From: Choristocarpus tenellus KU-1152
Lineage: Eukaryota > Phaeophyceae
NCBI GenBank assembly: GCA_964200185.2
Contig: CAXNAD020000078.1
Span: forward strand, 1-31,697
Length of the DNA: 31,697 bases
Direction of reading: 5' to 3'
In this document: one piece after another, positions 1-13,400 of the stretch
Position numbering within the stretch: the stretch's first letter is position 1
Layout: every line of letters begins with the position of its first letter
Program-made: the position numbers and the translations under genes
Notes under the pieces: model-generated
The model's database searches: none
Seen by the model: the letters and a program-made list of their open reading frames with translations, nothing else
What the model was told of the DNA's origin: nothing

Positions 1-1431
1 GGGGGGGGTAATCTCAGAAGGGGCACCCTCAGACGTGGCACCCCCATTATTCCCGATCATTTTGTTGTGAAAGTGCAGTGTGTCAATGCACACGAATGAA
101 TGAACCGTTAGCTTAATAAAAACAAAACACAAAAGAACGGTATGGGGGCATAGTACAAAAAATTGCAAATGAGGGGATCCCCTCCGCTTTACCCTTAGAG
201 CTTGACCAAATACAGCAATGTTAGATAAGATGACAGTCACCTGTCTTTTGTCTGATATTGCTATATGTTTTCTGACACGGTCTGTACTATACCATCCCAC
301 CAATAATTGGCCAAGACTTATTTGACTGTTAATAGGTGCATGTATGTATGCATAGGTGTATATATAGCTCTAGAGAGTCGTTCAAAGCATGAATTAGCCA
401 TTACAATGATTGACACATCCCTCTGCCTGCCTCACTTGTCAAACAAACTTGTAGCTCCCTTGTTGAAAGTCAAATGAGCATCGCTTCTTTAAACAACTTG
501 TCATCAAACTACATAACACTCTTAATAGCTCAAATAACAGTCGTAGTTGGTAAACTAATGATACAACCATTACTACCTCTACACCACCACAAATAACAAT
601 GCATGCAGTATTGGTCAAGCAGTTTGCTTGTCACACTTGGATCTGCATTGTACACTTGGTTTGATACCATCTTTGAGCTCACCTCCTTGCAATTTACAAA
701 ATGCCATCAAGTACAGCTTAGTTTAGATTGATACTGAGCTGTACTTAACAAGAACAAACAAAACCCTATTCCCGACATCATGGTCCTTCAAACAACATAA
801 ACCACTCCACAAGACACCCCTTGCACTACTCTCACTGATTCCAGAATGATTCTAGAATGGTGGAATGTGCTTCCACTCAGTAAGTGTGCAGGTTGTACAC
901 CTCTTACACCTCTTGACACACAGGCGAACAACGACTTGGGAATAGGGTTATGACTACTCTGTAGAACAATATGTGTTCCTAGTGTAATATATTTTTCTCA
1001 ACCTGTATACAACTCAACATTTACTGTCATAAATCCCACCTCAATAACCTCTTCATGCCACCAATTACGATAATTGGTTTGTTTTCTGGCCAATCACAGC
1101 TGAATGGAACTTCCCATGGTCATATACCCAGATAAATATACTCGCAGCTGTTTGCAGAAGGTACTAAGACAACCCAACCTGTGGATAATGTCAGACTCTA
1201 CCAACAACTAATCAATAGGATCACCCCAACACTTGGCATCAATCAAAACACCAATAGGATCACCTCCAATGGCTACGGTGCACCATTCCAAAATAACAAA
1301 AAAACCCCGCCCTACCTCTCAAGTGCAGCCTTGACACTCATTTTTGGGCAGAGCATTGAGCACAGAGCAAGATAGAAGTGTCTTCACCAAGAGGGGGCAT
1401 TAGACTTGGGGCTGGGGTCAATCAGTCACAC
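1..1431. other. left-edge non-coding stretch, probably formin intron/3' part
   Basis: AT-rich sequence with no convincing gene. The last certain formin exon ends at 1432 with a phase-0 donor, so its next exon must lie here or beyond the left edge. The window opens with eight G. One weak candidate minus-strand exon (193-240, phase 0 to phase 0, 16 codons) is discussed as a finding. A 13-bp direct repeat (CAATAGGATCACC) occurs at 1214-1226 and 1252-1264. The plus-strand frame beginning at 1181 does not look like protein. Confidence 0.5.
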
Positions 1432-4400
1432 CTGCTTCCTGAGTTCCAGTAGGCTCCACCTGGAGGCCTCCTGTGACTTCTCAACATCTTGATACAGATC
1501 CAGCAGGTGTGGCTCATTGTTCTTGGCCCACTCACAAAAGAAGTGAAGAAGGGTCTTCTTCTGGTCTGTTGTCCTGAAACAGCCAAAAAAAAGAGATTCA
1601 AAACATCACCATAACCTTTAGGTAAAATTGCAGCCATGTGCACATCTGTATATCCATATACGTATGTACTTATCATATTGATCTCTCCAATCCACATAGC
1701 CTTCTCAACAGTCAAACCCATGCACTTCCCCTCACTTGACCGTGTTAAGCTTCAGCAGCGAGTCCAGCTTGATGGCACGGGCATCACCATTCCGAGTGCC
1801 CTCGTTCAGGAAGTTTCCAATCGCTAGCACTACTTCAATAATCCGCTTCAACTTGGGGGATTCCCCCACCTGTCAAGTCTCAACAAAGCAGAAGTCAGTC
1901 AGTAGGTTACAGACCAATTTATGTGCATAGGATAACCATAAACCCTAACCCTATTCTATCGCCGCATTCCCCGTAACAGTAGTGTCAAGATCTGTACTAA
2001 GAGATTGCGTCTTTGATATGACATCTTCACCAACACAACACAATACAATGAACAAAATAGCCCTAACCTCACCTTCCACAGTCCAAATCTTTACGGATAC
2101 CCAAACTTGACACCAACATTACAACCATTATCCTTATCCTTACCGTTACCCTATCCCCTGAGTGTATTGACTTACCTAGTGTACCATAATTGATCCCATT
2201 CTCACCACTCTAAACAGAGGTATCAAACTGTAGTGTACATTAACCTACATTTCCAAGGGGGGTAGAACCAGAAGCAAAGCAAATCAAGGCAGACGACTCA
2301 GCACAGGCCAATACAGTCGGCATCTTGGCTAACAATCCTGGTTAAACTACCGGTCACACTACCAAGTCACAGAGGAATGTCCTACATTGGTCCCTGCTAG
2401 ACCCAGACTGTTGAGTGTTGTTACATGTAAGTGCTAAAATAGTTACAATAGTCCGCAGAAGCCGAAACATACACCTGCACTGTGCCAAAAAATTACACAT
2501 ATGCACAACACCAAGATACCATACCATACCATACACTACACTACACTATTGCATTGCATCACATCCATCACATTATAATACCTCTCCTCAGAACCTTACT
2601 TTCTGCAGCTCATACAAAAAAGCAGGTCAAAAGTTGCATGGTAAGAACAAGTTCACTTTGACAATCTTCCCCTCACCCCCATTATCGCTTCTTGGACCAG
2701 AATCAGCTTCTCATCAATGAGACTAGCAGATCCTTCACAGGACTGCATGAAAGTCAGACAGTCTAGACGGTTCTTGTATCGGGGCATGCGTGCTGTAAGT
2801 ACCATGAACTGCTGGACCTATGTACAACAAAGAAAGCACAAGTAAGAGGCGTGTTTGTGAGCTATCTGATACACACACAATTTTGTTATCGTTGACAGAG
2901 GCCACAGATGGCAGGTAAAATGGTTATATCCGTCATATACAAATACATGCAAAAGTAAAACTAGTTCAAACTTTCTCTACAATAAAAAGGTCCCATCAAA
3001 GCCCCCATAGAATAAGGAGCTGCAAGTCTTCCCACCAGAGCTCAAACCACAAGCCTGAATTAAATGCAATGACTACCATACAGTCCTCAACCTTCACATC
3101 CAAACTCTGACATGGCTCTACCATGTGAACACGCCAACATTCCCAACCCTCAAAACTCAAATCCCAGCTGTCCAAGTTCCCGGTATATTCAAACCGCAAC
3201 ATAACACTATAAAACACTAAAACAAGTACCATATTAATCCTTACCCCTACCACCCTTCCACTAAACTCATACAAAAAATTCCACCCTACCCTACCTGCTA
3301 ATACCAACAAATATATCTTTTCCTAACAACTTCGATCACCTTCTTAATCTCACATCTCCCCTCTACCAAGCCATTGACCACCTCTTTCCTATGGGGTACT
3401 AGCCTTATTCTCCATGCCTCCAACTCCAATGTCCATCTCCTATCCCTACTTTGCTACCATTCAACTCAGACCCCCACCCCCCCCAACCCGACACTGACAT
3501 CATCCAAATCAGAGAGCTCCCCCTGAAAACCCTTGAGTGTAGAAAGCTGGTCCAGTGTTGGGGCAATGGCACATAGAGCAGCCAGCTTATCAGAGTCTAG
3601 CTCTTTAAGGTCCATACCCAGGACCTTGTCACAAAGCTCCTGTGGCTCCATCCTGGCAAACAAAACATGATATATAAACGTATGTTTTATTTGCCAAGTA
3701 AAGTTTTCCAAAGGAATATAGTAACATTTAAACACATATTTATAGAAACTCTCAAAACAGGGTGGAAGGGGGGCAAGATTACAGGCAGACAATGCACAGG
3801 TCCAGTGGTTTATTGATATAGGGGAAGGTAGTGAGAGGGAGGTCCAGAGGCGCCCTGCATTTGTTTGCAAGCGGAGAGTACAGCAGCAACTACAACTATC
3901 AAATGAAATGGTTGGCAGGAGTTACAAAAGATGCTGACACGACATTATATCTTCATAGTTACCATACACTCAGAGTAAATCAACACTCCCGCAGATCTTT
4001 ACTCTCCCTACTTCGTTCCACCCCCCCCACCCCCACTAACAACATTCTGGAACAAGTCCAGCGCATCTATCACACTACTTGTTGACCCTGGTATTGACAT
4101 ATCTATGGGCTGTCACTGGTTCTTGGACTTTGGCAACCTCTACACACCACAGCTGAGAGAAAAAAATGAAGGAAGTGCCTCCCATTTCTACAATACCCTA
4201 TAAAAAAATAGGCATACTTCAAAACCCAAATATACTCACGTGCAAGGAAGTCAAGCACTTACCACTTACTCTGGAGTGCAGTAAAAAAACTGTGACTATT
4301 GCATGTACATCATATATTTATCAAGAAACATATATTTTGCAAGTCAATCATTTTGACACATCAGTATGCATGTACTGCAAATTTACATTAAAAAATAATA

Positions 4401-7400
4401 AATACATTCCAATTATAGGGGTGACAGCAACACACACAGGCTAACAACTATTCTTAACAAATGAACTTGGTAAGCACCACACAACACACAACCAGGAAGA
4501 ACAACTGCCACTCAGTTACTAAGAGATCTGGATAAAAAAACCCTGATCACTCAATAAGCTCTGCGCTGAGAAGTACAAATATCACAACTACCTGATATTT
4601 ACTCTAATCCATTAACTACCCCACCTCTCCACGCCACTACACCACCATCCAATCACATCATACCAGGAAACAAGCACCATACTTCACCCACAAAAAATAA
4701 AACTTGACATTTACTGCACATCTTTAACCTTACCTAAAGCGCTTGAAGACGATACCATTGTTCTGAAGCATCTTGGCATCCAAAAGATTTATCGTCTTCT
4801 TTTTCTTCTTAGCCTGCCCTTGTCCCCCTTCTCTCATCCCATCCTTGGCTGAGCTGGTGGGCTTTGACACCTTAGGTTTCTCTACAAAATGGTCCTTCAG
4901 GTGTTGCAGGGGAAGCACCTAAAAATAATATATATAAATATATAAATGGTGTGAGAAGATGTAGTGTCACTACCAGCAAAGACATCATATTTTACTCAAC
5001 AGATGTACACCACGCTCTAGTAAAAATTACAAATCACAGCATTCATTAATCTCGCCTTCCCTCCCCCCTACCCCAAACCCCCAGAGGCCAATTATCCCTC
5101 TACATGCAGTCTCTCCTCTCACCACTGAAGCTGGATTAATCTCATTAAACACAGTTTTCTCTATCTTGGCAGGTGAAATCTTATTCCAGTGCACTGGCCG
5201 CCTCTTCGGCCCTGGAGGTTTCTTGGGCATAGATGGTGGTGGTGGCACCCCCAGCGGCACTCCAGGCAGGGGTGGAGCTCCCGGCGCTGGAGGAGCCCTG
5301 GGAATCATGCCAGGCAAAGGGGGTGGCATAGGAGCCCTGGGAATCATTCCAGGCAATGGAGGTGGCATTGGTATTCCCGCTGCAGGAAGGGAGGGGGGCA
5401 CAGGGATAACACTGCCTTGGGGCCTTGGAATTCCTGGGAGGGGAGGGGGAGCAGGAATAGCCCCCCCTGACCTCGGAGGCAGGGCAGGAGGTGCTGGGAT
5501 AGCACCCACAAGCTTGGGGGGAGCTTTCGATATCAGTGACTTTGAGGTATCCTCGTCTTCATCATCGTCCAAGCCCAACCCAGCCACCAAGACCTTGCTT
5601 GTGTACTCCCTGCTTCCAGTGTGGTCACAGGAGGGGCGAGGGGGGGAAGAGGGAAAGAAGTTCACAGACCATTTGTACTTATCCGGCAAGTCAACCAATC
5701 AATTATAGTCATTAGAGATACCCAACCTTTGCCCCGGCCTTTTTCCCACACAAACTTCTGCAAAGTCAAAACTTCGGTGCAATGCCAACCAAATTATTTT
5801 ATCTCTCAAGAGGGGACTAGCAGTCACAAACATGCTTCACTCAGGGTGTGTGGAAGAGATAAGGCAATAGAGGTATATACCCAACTAATTAATGTCAGCT
5901 GACACACCACCGGATGTACTGTTTCCAGTTAAGTATTTACTTTGTTGTAATTCAAACCATGGGGAATGTTCGTCTACCCTCACATGTATACCAAATCACA
6001 CCAACAACAATACGGAGTACACTCTATGACCAATTATAGTGAAACTTTCCCATTAAATATCATAACAACAATACCGTGCTACTATTACATATTATTAATA
6101 ATATTGTACAGTACACTCTTGCATACATTTGGCATTAGTAACACACCAGAATCAAAAATAAAATACACTTTGGCCTTGAACCGTGTCCCTTACTATTCTT
6201 TACTTCCCTGCACACAAAAATTAAGCTACTGCACAAAACACCATGGAACTCACATGTCCATCACATCCCGCAGAAAAATCAAGCTACCTATCTTGCTACA
6301 GATATCCCCAGTACAATGGCAGAAAATAACACCTCAACCAGCACATACAAAAGAACCCAGAACTCAAAACCCATTGCTTGGCTCGCAGGGCACACCACAA
6401 CCAGGCTGCACAGAGTTGCATTCACATCATTGTTCCTACAACAACACCAACAAATAAACTCCACCAAATCAAAACCTCAACCCCACTAAACCCCCCATAA
6501 AAAGAAAAAAAAATAGTTGTACTACAAAGGACATGCCTGACTTTCTTCCACTTTTGAAGGTCGCATGATGTTCCCATGGCCTCAAAATCCTTTGTGATCA
6601 GGTCAATCTCCACTCGTAATGCCTCATTACCCTTAAACATATCCACCACCTTACGCATTGACACAACAGATGGTGGGTCAAGCTCAATAGACCCCCCCCC
6701 CGCCTCACCACCTTTGGTCCCACTCCCAGCTCCGTCCACTGCAGTTCCCACATCAATGGCATCACGCATGTCTTCTTTCATTACATTGTCAAACAGATCC
6801 ATCTACATACACAAATTCATGCAATGGTCAGGAGCAGATGTCGGGAGGAAGGGGGGGGAAGGGTAGGGGATACAGACAAAATGCAATCATTGGAGTTCCA
6901 TCATCCTGCAAAGGCATACTACCTCAAGAAACAGCGCTTTCAAATAAGGGGGGATTAGTCTGGACCTACGAGGTGGAAGAGAAATGGTCCCTCCCTGGCA
7001 GGCAGTAGGATATTGAAAGTCGACATGACCAATAACTTCAGACCACAAAGTTTACACAATATTTTAAATTGTACCAACCTTCATGAGTTAAAATTTCAAT
7101 TATGGATGATATCAACAAAAAAACCCTGTAGTTTCATGGGTGTTCTATAATTTTCCAACATGGAGCTTTGATGCTATACCCCAAAAAGCACATGTATACT
7201 TCCTCACTGTCAATCAGCACTGCAGATACACCACACATCAACACCGACCACAACACATAAATATTACTCCCTACATCTCAATCTTCCCACCATTATTTCC
7301 GTATTACCATTATTAATGTTGACATGATAGGTGATACATGATACATATTCCCAAACCCCCACCTGTGCCATAAGCTCATCCAGGTGTGGATCAACAGAGT

Positions 7401-10400
7401 GTCCTGACACTGAGGAGGATATGCTCGTCACACTACTGGACTTCCTGTGATGTTTGGTCTTCTCAAGAAAGCGACCAATGCCGTTTTCTCCCTCCATCTC
7501 AGACAGATTGTCCTCCTCATCTTCCTGAACAACAATCAACAACAACCACAACAAAAAGGTAAACTGTTACTCAGAAAACAGCGCAAGCGCAAACACACTC
7601 ATGACATACCTCCTAACCTTACCTACTGCGTCAAAAGAGCAAAAACGTGTGTGCAAGTTCATGCTTCATACTTCAAGGGTAGCCTGCTACATACATTGCG
7701 AAGAGTTATTCCATGGGGCTGGATGCAATCCATCGAACTCAGCTAATTAACATCAAAATTAACATCAAAGTATTTTGTTTAATTCATCCAAAATAATTGA
7801 AACGTGTGCAAACCACAGCATTAGTTGTTTTCCTTTGACCTCTATGTAAGAGAGCGATCAAGTGGAATTCAAGGAAAGTCTGCTACAATCATTCTGCAAA
7901 GACTCATTTTCACAAGAAAAAGAATGGAGGATGAGAGAGACCTCCCACAACATTAGCCTCCAGCAGGACCCCTCACAAACTAGGATGAATTTTGACCAGA
8001 CCACACTTTCACCCCACCAAATCAAACTGGATAAAACAACTCCATGGGTTCAAATAAGTTAGCAATCAAATTGTTCAAATACTAGAGTCCCTAAGCCCAA
8101 TACATATTTGCACAAAAAAATGCCTTCATCAATGGTACAAACACCAACAGTTAACTCACCCCTGCCACACTACCTAATCCATTCCTCACCCAACCCTTTC
8201 CCAATTCACTTGCTAATAACCACCTCAATAGATCCTCACACCAAATATCGCTGCAGTCTGCACTGCAAGGGCATTACCACTATTACCATTTCCTCTTCTT
8301 CACAACACAATCTCCTTTTTTAAACCAATATCCCACACAACAACAATCTATCCAGTTCTCCCCTCCTCCTTACCTTGGGGATGTCATAGTGGATACGGAT
8401 TCGGTCCATGGCCTCTAGCATGCCAGCTGATATAATCTCTGTCCGCAGCAGCACTCGTTCTTCAAACTCAAACGCACTGCACAGTAATGTGTTGAGGAAT
8501 ATCATGATGTGATTGGCCAGTTCTGTTGAACTGTTCTCCGCATCTCCAAAAGCCTCCACCAACAGTGAGAAACGCATATCCTCATCCTTGTCCACCTGAT
8601 TCCCCATTACATAGTTCCAGTGACAACATATACATGCAAACACAGATACACACAAAATATAACAATTGATCATTAAACAAACCAGTTTCAAGCCCAACAA
8701 GGTTGTAAGGGGGGCAAGAGGAGAGCTGGAAGGATGAGAACAAGCACAGTCCACAACAATGACAAAACTGTCATGAGGGCTAGGGTTATGGCTACTGTGT
8801 ACCACTAAGTCAGCATTGAGGTGTTGTACCAAGGACAACGACAGTCCCCATCCCGCCAAGCCTTTTAAGAACTTTTCTGAGGATTTACCCCTAAGTTAGG
8901 AGACTCGTTACAATTATGACAAGTCTAAACACCAGTTGCATCCTTCTTAACAATAAGCAATTCAAAGCCAATGGTAGAGCTGAGAGCCCAAGTAAATGAG
9001 AGATGTATTTTTAAGGATGCTCACAAATGTGCAAAACTTGCTGGTAGACTCCCCTCCCTGTGAACTCTTGTGTTATTGATTGGTTGCTAGAATAAAATAT
9101 TCCAAAATCTTCTTGCCACAATGAAAAACAGCTGGTCAATGGGAAGAACTGCACACCTAACATGTACCTTTGATCCTTTGCTACCTAAGTTGTAAGCCCA
9201 TGATGCTATCAACATCATCTCTTACAGCCGGATCATCCTGATAATAAAAAAGACTATTCATTTTGTTGTTTTAAAAGACACCTGAAAAAACAAACCACCA
9301 TGCTCAAAACAAATACAACAAGCTGTCACAGTACAGTCCCCAACTTTTGTCCATATTGAATGTAAATCACCCTTACCCCCTGCAGGAACCACAAACCTTG
9401 ACATGGTCTAGCGCATTCATGACCACTTCAAAACCATTGGGATCAGCAGACATGATGGTCAGCAACCGAAGAAGGCTACACTGTACATAGGTGCTTGACG
9501 AATAGATTACACTCATCTGATAAATTAGAAGAGAGACAGAAAGGGGGGGAGGGGGGGGGTAAATTTTTTTTTTGAGGGAATATATAATTTTCTGCCAATG
9601 GTGCTGTCTTTAGTAGATGTATGAACAGTGGAGTAAGAATCAAAACTCTTAAGGAGGGGGGCAGGGGGGAAGGGCTGGAAATGGAGGGTTGTACTGTACA
9701 GTAAGAGAATAGGCAATGCAATGAGTAGGAAAGAGGTAGGTGAAGGTTGAAAGAGTTGAACCAACTATAATGTGATAACATATCCTGAGAGTGGCTCAGG
9801 GGGTTTGTCAGGATAATTTAAAAGCACAACAATGGTAGAGAGTAAGTGAGGAACACAAAAGGAAAGGAATGAAGAGACAAATATTGGTGGGTATCCTGAG
9901 AACAAACAAAAAGAGACATTACTAGCCTCAGTGTGTACGTTCACCTCCTAAAGAATACCTACTATATATGCAGACAGGTACAGAGTTCATCAAGAAGATA
10001 TTTTGGCAACAGAGATGGATAGAGGGTGAATACACCTCCAAGGCTAGTATCCACAAGGGGGGAAAATTAGTTTATCAAAGAGGCAACAATACTACACCTC
10101 TAGGTCGTGGTAACCGGGTTTATGCTGCATGTTCAACTTCAACTTACAGCAAGTAGGGGCATGAGATCAGTACTTTCCCCGAGCATTGTCAAGCCCACAG
10201 GTTTGTTCATGAGGAGCATCAGGCAGTGTACCAGCTCTTCTTCCAGCTCAATATCCTCTTGAGGTACCTACAAAAAAAAAAGGTGCAATGTAGCACAGAG
10301 GGGGGGGGGGGCGGGGGGGGGGGGGGGGGGGGCGATTGAAGGCAACAATGACAACAGCAAATGGCAAGTTAGGATCCTTTGCCTCTCAGAAATGGAGCAT

Positions 10401-13400
10401 TGGACTGTACTTACGTACAGAGTGTTGGATTGACCACGACACAAAATCCTAAACAATCATCCTTACAAGTGGTAATAGCATCTTGGCATCACGCCAATAT
10501 ATACACAACACCTCAAAAAATTTATCGTACCCTAACCCTAACCCTACAACACTTTTCGAAAAAGTCACTACCTACACTCACACAAGCGTACAAAAACTGC
10601 TATATTTTACACAAAGAATGGACTACCCCAGAATTCGAAATCCAAAACCTCAATCAAATTCCATAGCCTGCTTACATCCCCAACTATACTAACAGGTATT
10701 CAACTTAGACACTCTAGCCCATTTGCATACTGAATATATGCACTGAAGTGTATCTATATCAACGATCACAACTAATCAACACTAAAACCCAGTTCACATT
10801 GCATTTCACATAGTATCACCTCAACAAATACAGTGGACACTCACATAAGTCTACACAGTGTCACAATCATCGAGTCCCCAAGTGATCTCAACCTGCATTA
10901 TTACAACCAACACAGTCCTAGAACTTCCAACAGATCATAAGTACTTCACTTAAAACTACAATATTTCACAGGTAGGACTGTCTCCACACTGCAATATACA
11001 CATATAATTTGAACAACCCAAAAACCCCATAAAAAGAAAATTTCGCAAGCTTTCATGCTATCAAGATCAATAATAGATTCTGGGTGCTAGCACCAAGCAA
11101 ATGATTCAGTGTATATCAGTGGTGTGGTGAAGTATTTCGACTTGAAGGTAAAATAGTAGAACACACAATTGTATCAACAAAACCTCTAATAGTTTGCATA
11201 AAGAACATGCCCCTGACAGTCGAGTCCCATCAAATCAGGGGTGAAGTAGATAGAAATATGTCCAAATCATTGGTTTCCCAGCCAGTATTCGCATGTGAAT
11301 ACACACCACTATCACGATCAGATCAGATCACAATAGCAACAAACAGTGTAACAAAAGCATGCAACACATCTCATAGTCCTCTTTGTCCTTCTCACCACTC
11401 TCTCATTGTCATCGTCCCCCTCCTCCAGATAATCCTCCCTGCACTCCCCCACCTCTGCCATGACCTATTAGAGGCACGAAAGGATGTACATGGCGAGGGG
11501 AGTCAAGGGATCAAAAGGGGATCGAGCTGCAAGATAAACTCTGCAACTGCAAAATCTCTGATTGCAAATGTGAATCAACCACTTGAGTCCAACAGGGAGA
11601 ACAGCCTTAGGCAAATAGAAAATACCTTCACTATCTTAAACAAAGCCATCATCACCTCGGGTCAGATCAACACATACTAGAATACAGTGTATTTTTACAG
11701 CAAAACACCCCCTAGGATCTGTTCTGTGGAAATATTTCAAGAATATCAAGTGTTCTCAGGATTAGGTAGCCACTTTTCACCCTCACCACATTGCCTAACA
11801 GCATGCAACAGAGTCTGTGCTCACCTTTGCCCCCCCCCCACTCCCAACAACTGTGTAAAAGGGTTGGACATTTATCATACGCAACAGTATGAGATGCAAA
11901 AAGATAAATAATATATCCTCGCAGTGAAAATTAGTATTGATCATCTCTCCACATCAAGATCCATCAAACAGCTACAGCCACAATTGTTGCATCTGGGTAG
12001 GTTCAAGTTCTCCCACACTCACCAGAAATACACAGTTGTCGAATCCTCCACCCCATGTGCAATTGTAAATGCAGGCATGGAATGAGACCAACACTGCCCT
12101 TACAGCATGTGAAATGAATTGAACGAATCAATAACTATCAATTTATCAGGCTCAAAATTTTCTATGTACTATTTATACTAGGGACTAAGAAAAATCCCAA
12201 AATAAACGATAGCACACACCAGGCTCAATGTATCTTGGGGGGGGGGGGGTGGCGACTGTCCATTCGGGCCCATTTTTTCATGTCATGATTTTTGGGTGAT
12301 TTGGTTGCATGCGTCGGATGGATAGTGTGAGTCCACTTCTCCTGGTCAGGGTCTGAATGGACCCTCTGGTGTAGACCCCCCCCCCCCCCCCCCCCCCCAC
12401 CCCCCCCCCCCCCCCCCCCCCCCACAACCACCCCCCACACCCAACCTAAACTANNNNNNNNNNGGGTCTGAATGGACCCTCTGGTGGTGCCCCCCCCCCC
12501 CCCACCCCCCCAGATACTTTGACCCACCAATTAAAAATCCTGTGTCTCAAAGTGCATTAGAACCAACGTAGCTTGGTTTTAAAATGGTGGATCGGAGTAT
12601 GACTGATCTACATGGTCCTTGATCTTGTAATCCGAATTAAATCCTTCAAAATGGACTATTTTAATCCACTTTCCTTGACAGTGCTCCAAAGTGGATGACA
12701 ATTCTTTGTCGACAAGAATGGTCCTTAATTTTTAAACATCTCAAAGAAAATGCGAGCAATTCCAATGTGCTAAAAAGGTGAAGGCTTCAAGCAGTAAAGC
12801 TCTGTTAGTCTTAGAGCCAAAGTATCTTAGAGGGTACAGCCGCGTCCATATGGGGGTCAAAGTCCAATGTTGCAATTTTGATGTAATTTTGGCTATTGTG
12901 TGTATTAGGAAGTGTCAATGTCGATGTTCTGGACACACGTTTAATAACATACACATTTTACCCACTCCGAAACATTTTGGCGAAGGAAAATGCAATAAAA
13001 CGTCCATGTGAAGTCAAGCCCCAAATGGACAAACAGGGCAAAACTCGTACCCTCTAAGATACTTTCACTCCTTACACATGTGCATACCTTGTATATACCA
13101 GCCATGCCATCATTTTCTTTGAACGTTTTAATCCACTCGTCATCAGCTGCCTTGATGGATACCCTCAAGGCTTCCAAGATCTTGATCTTTGGGATGGAGG
13201 ACATAACCAACTCCCTGGCATACATCTTGGGAGACCTATCCTGTGGAACACCAAAGCAGGGTTAAGAATGTGTAAGGGATGGGAAGGGGCCTATAGGAGT
13301 GTGGACGGAAAGAGAACAATAGCGAGAGAAGGGTAGGGGGGCTAGGCCAGGGTAAGGGGTGCATATCAGCTGAAAACACACGGGTTGACTCTTACCACCG

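Noticed and set aside
4085-4150. Possible extra formin exon reading LPKSKNQ between exons 13 and 14
   Set aside because: Exon 13 joins exon 14 directly (FKRF-R-MEPQELCDKVLG) with matching phase and FH2-like continuity, so no exon is needed here.
5166-5708. Long plus-strand Gly-rich open frame (180 codons) opposite the formin FH1
   Set aside because: It is the reverse complement of proline codons; the minus strand carries the true FH1/FH2 sequence with splice sites.
12000-12030. GGTTCAAGTTCTCCC resembling a tRNA T-arm
   Set aside because: No matching D-arm, anticodon stem or acceptor stem at the right spacing. No tRNA or rRNA gene was found in the window.
12225-12530. Gly-rich minus-strand frame through poly-C and the N gap
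   Set aside because: Homopolymer artefact across undefined bases; not a protein.
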